Shown here: one piece after another, positions 4,688-5,786 of the stretch
Layout of the letters: the number at the start of each line of letters is the position of its first letter
Numbering within the stretch: the stretch's first letter is position 1
Source: Methanosarcinales archaeon
GTDB taxonomy: Archaea; Halobacteriota; Methanosarcinia; Methanosarcinales; Methanogasteraceae
Direction: 5' to 3'
Assembly (NCBI GenBank): GCA_030606635.1
Contig: JAUWGA010000113.1
Span: forward strand, 1 to 5,786
Length of the DNA stretch: 5,786 nucleotides
The notes under the pieces: model-generated
Told to the model about the DNA's origin: nothing
The model's database searches: none
What the model saw: only the letters and a program-made list of their open reading frames with translations
Position numbers and translations under genes: made by a program

Positions 4688-5786
4688 TCAATCATAAGAT
4701 CGATTGTTTAGTGACTTCCTCCCCGCTATAAGTAGCGGGGCTTCCTGATTCATAGCGGTTGCTCCTGCAACCATCTCCGCAGGCGTTAATTCCCCGCAGT
4801 CCGCGGGTACATGCTTGTCTAAGATGTTGATTGCAGCATTGTGATCTCGCCCCATGACCGCCCCACAGTCCGGACATTGGTATATCCTCTGTGAGAGCGG
4901 CATCGATTGGATGCAGCCGCAAACCGAACATTGTTTTGATGTATTTCTCGGATTAACCAGTTCTACAATCCCACCAGCTTCTTCCGCTTTGTAGGTCGTT
5001 AGACTGATTAACATACCCCAAGATGCATCATGGATTGATCTTGCAAGATGATGGTTTTTAACCATGTTTTTGATCTGCAAGTCCTCAAATATGATTCGGT
5101 CGTAGGTATCTGCGAGTATCCGGCTTGCTTTGTGCAGATAGTCCTTTCGAGCGGTTCTCACCTTACGATAGATCCCTGCAAGGACAATCTTCTGCTTATT
5201 CCGGTTACTTGATCCTTTCTTTTTCCGTGACAGGCATCTATGCGCTTTCTGTAACTTCGAGTCGTACTTATTAAGCGTTTTAGGATTCTCGATCTCTGTA
5301 CCGTCTGATAGTGTCGCAAGTATGTTTATCCCGACATCCACACCAACAGAGGTCTTAATCTCCTTTTTCTCCACATCTAACAGTTCCACAGAGAAACACA
5401 CATACCACTGATCTCCCTCTTGTTTGATCGTGCATGTCTTGATCTTCCCAACGATTTCTCTGTGCCGGAAGATTCTTATCGCCCCGATCTTCGAGAGATG
5501 GAGTTTACCATCTTTGATCTTAAAACCTGTTTGAGGGTATGTGAAACTATCATACCGATTCTTACCCTGAAATCGCGGGTATCCTGCCTTCTTCTCACCA
5601 TTTTTCACGCGTCTGAAGAAGTTCTGGAACGCTTTATCAAGTCTTCGAAGGACATCCTGCGCAACCTGTGAATATATGCCGAGATTGAGGTATTTTAACT
5701 GCCCTGCCTGCTCGTTATAGTTTAATCCAACGCCACAACGGTCATAAGCATTCTTACGGTCTTCAAGCATCTCATTGTAGAGATAC
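4688..5786 (-). CDS. tnpB: TnpB RNA-guided nuclease of an IS200/IS605-group element (5' end outside window)
   Basis: RuvC-type nuclease that uses an RNA from the element end as guide; the family is ancestral to Cas12. The frame stays open to the right edge (YLYNEMLEDRKNAY), so roughly 30-35 N-terminal residues are probably missing; the Met at 5770 is internal. Numbering from that Met, the RuvC residues are Asp145 (VGVDVGI), Glu229 (IIFEDL) and Asp309 (GRDHNAA), and the zinc ribbon is CSVC...CPDC (Cys281, 284, 299, 302). All are intact, and there is no frameshift or internal stop. The tail has the usual DCGELTP...AMNQEAP motif. The last codons run through the right-end hairpin and into flanking DNA, where the TGA lies. 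No tnpA is visible; it could be absent or beyond the edge. An insertion point just upstream of guaA, in a housekeeping context, marks it as acquired. Confidence 0.93.
   Translation of the reverse strand, partial: YLYNEMLEDRKNAYDRCGVGLNYNEQAGQLKYLNLGIYSQVAQDVLRRLDKAFQNFFRRVKNGEKKAGYPRFQGKNRYDSFTYPQTGFKIKDGKLHLSKIGAIRIFRHREIVGKIKTCTIKQEGDQWYVCFSVELLDVEKKEIKTSVGVDVGINILATLSDGTEIENPKTLNKYDSKLQKAHRCLSRKKKGSSNRNKQKIVLAGIYRKVRTARKDYLHKASRILADTYDRIIFEDLQIKNMVKNHHLARSIHDASWGMLISLTTYKAEEAGGIVELVNPRNTSKQCSVCGCIQSMPLSQRIYQCPDCGAVMGRDHNAAINILDKHVPADCGELTPAEMVAGATAMNQEAPLLIAGRKSLNNRSYD
4691..4810 (-). ncRNA. Candidate omega-RNA (reRNA) of tnpB with guide segment
   Basis: In studied TnpB systems the guide RNA comes from the 3' end of tnpB plus the element right end, and its guide is the first 16-20 bases of flanking DNA. 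Here three hairpins follow one another on the minus strand: CCCGC/GCGGG (4793-4797 with 4803-4807), CCTGC/GCAGG (4764-4768 with 4779-4783) and a perfect 8-bp stem (4721-4728 with 4733-4740). GGAAGTCAC then ends at 4711. The guide would be 4710 down to about 4691, inside the guaA leader. The hairpins are visible. The RNA, its 5' limit and its function are inferred from the family. Confidence 0.5.
4711..4740 (-). mobile_element. Probable right end of the IS200/IS605-group element
   Basis: The minus strand carries a perfect hairpin, CCCCGCTA/TAGCGGGG with a CTTA loop, followed by AGGAAGTCAC. A subterminal GC-rich hairpin followed by a short tail is how the right ends of such elements are built, since their HUH transposase recognises hairpins rather than terminal inverted repeats. 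The cleavage point is placed after GTCAC by resemblance to related ends; it could lie a few bases away. The left end is outside the window, so the element's length and target site cannot be read. Confidence 0.6.

Noticed and set aside
4713..4740. Intrinsic terminator for tnpB at the right-end hairpin
   Set aside because: No T-tract follows the stem on the minus strand, and the tnpB frame itself runs through it. Its structure is better explained as the element end.
4721..4807. CRISPR-like repeats in the tnpB 3' region
   Set aside because: The repeated TAGCGG and GC-rich motifs are arms of separate hairpins with irregular spacing; there are no regular repeat-spacer units.
4692..4931. Minus-strand frame giving a GLRGINACGD-like peptide, suggesting a frameshift in the tnpB tail
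   Set aside because: The main tnpB frame already has the expected tail (DCGELTP...AMNQEAP) with the zinc ribbon and last RuvC Asp intact, so no frameshift is needed.
5768..5770. ATG at 5770 as the tnpB start codon
   Set aside because: The frame continues upstream to the window edge with family-like residues (YLYNE before this Met), and the known N-terminal part of TnpB would be missing. The gene is cut by the window.

Overview
The window looks like chromosomal DNA from a euryarchaeon, probably related to the methanogen/methanotroph-type Methanomicrobia. This is an inference. It rests on TATA-box-like motifs at archaeal distances from starts, strong GGAGG/GAGGT ribosome-binding sites before amt and guaA but none before glnK, a short glnK-amt operon, a CarA of archaeal character, and an archaeal-style IS200/IS605-group TnpB with a GGAAGTCAC right end. 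No rRNA or tRNA gene is present to confirm the lineage.

Layout from left to right. Bases 1-86 may hold the last codons of an unidentified plus-strand gene. Bases 87-281 are intergenic, with a near-palindromic TATA motif and a stem-loop beyond the amt stop. Bases 282-1844 on the minus strand are a two-gene nitrogen operon: glnK (P-II signal protein) followed 21 bases later by amt (ammonium channel). A 149-base divergent intergenic region (1845-1993) holds TATA-like motifs for both directions and a GGAA-N6-TACC inverted repeat that resembles the archaeal nitrogen-repressor (NrpR) operator. carA (1994-3079, plus) encodes the glutamine-hydrolysing subunit of carbamoyl-phosphate synthase; no carB follows it. 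guaA (3133-4665, minus) converges on carA and encodes a full-length, fused GMP synthase. From 4688 to the right edge on the minus strand lies a tnpB gene whose 5' end is outside the window. Its 3' end carries a series of hairpins and a probable element right end about 45 bases upstream of the guaA start codon.

The four housekeeping genes share a theme: ammonium uptake and its control (amt, glnK), and two glutamine amidotransferases that deliver ammonia to carbamoyl phosphate (pyrimidines and arginine) and to GMP. The accessory element is the TnpB locus. Its catalytic and zinc-binding residues are intact, so it may be a functional RNA-guided nuclease. Its presumed guide RNA would read out of the tnpB 3' end into the guaA leader.

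The observations most worth following are the TnpB/omega-RNA end sitting in the guaA control region, the candidate nitrogen operator between glnK and carA, and a GlnK that lacks the uridylylation tyrosine and one conserved arginine. I did not find a clearly new multi-gene system in this window.
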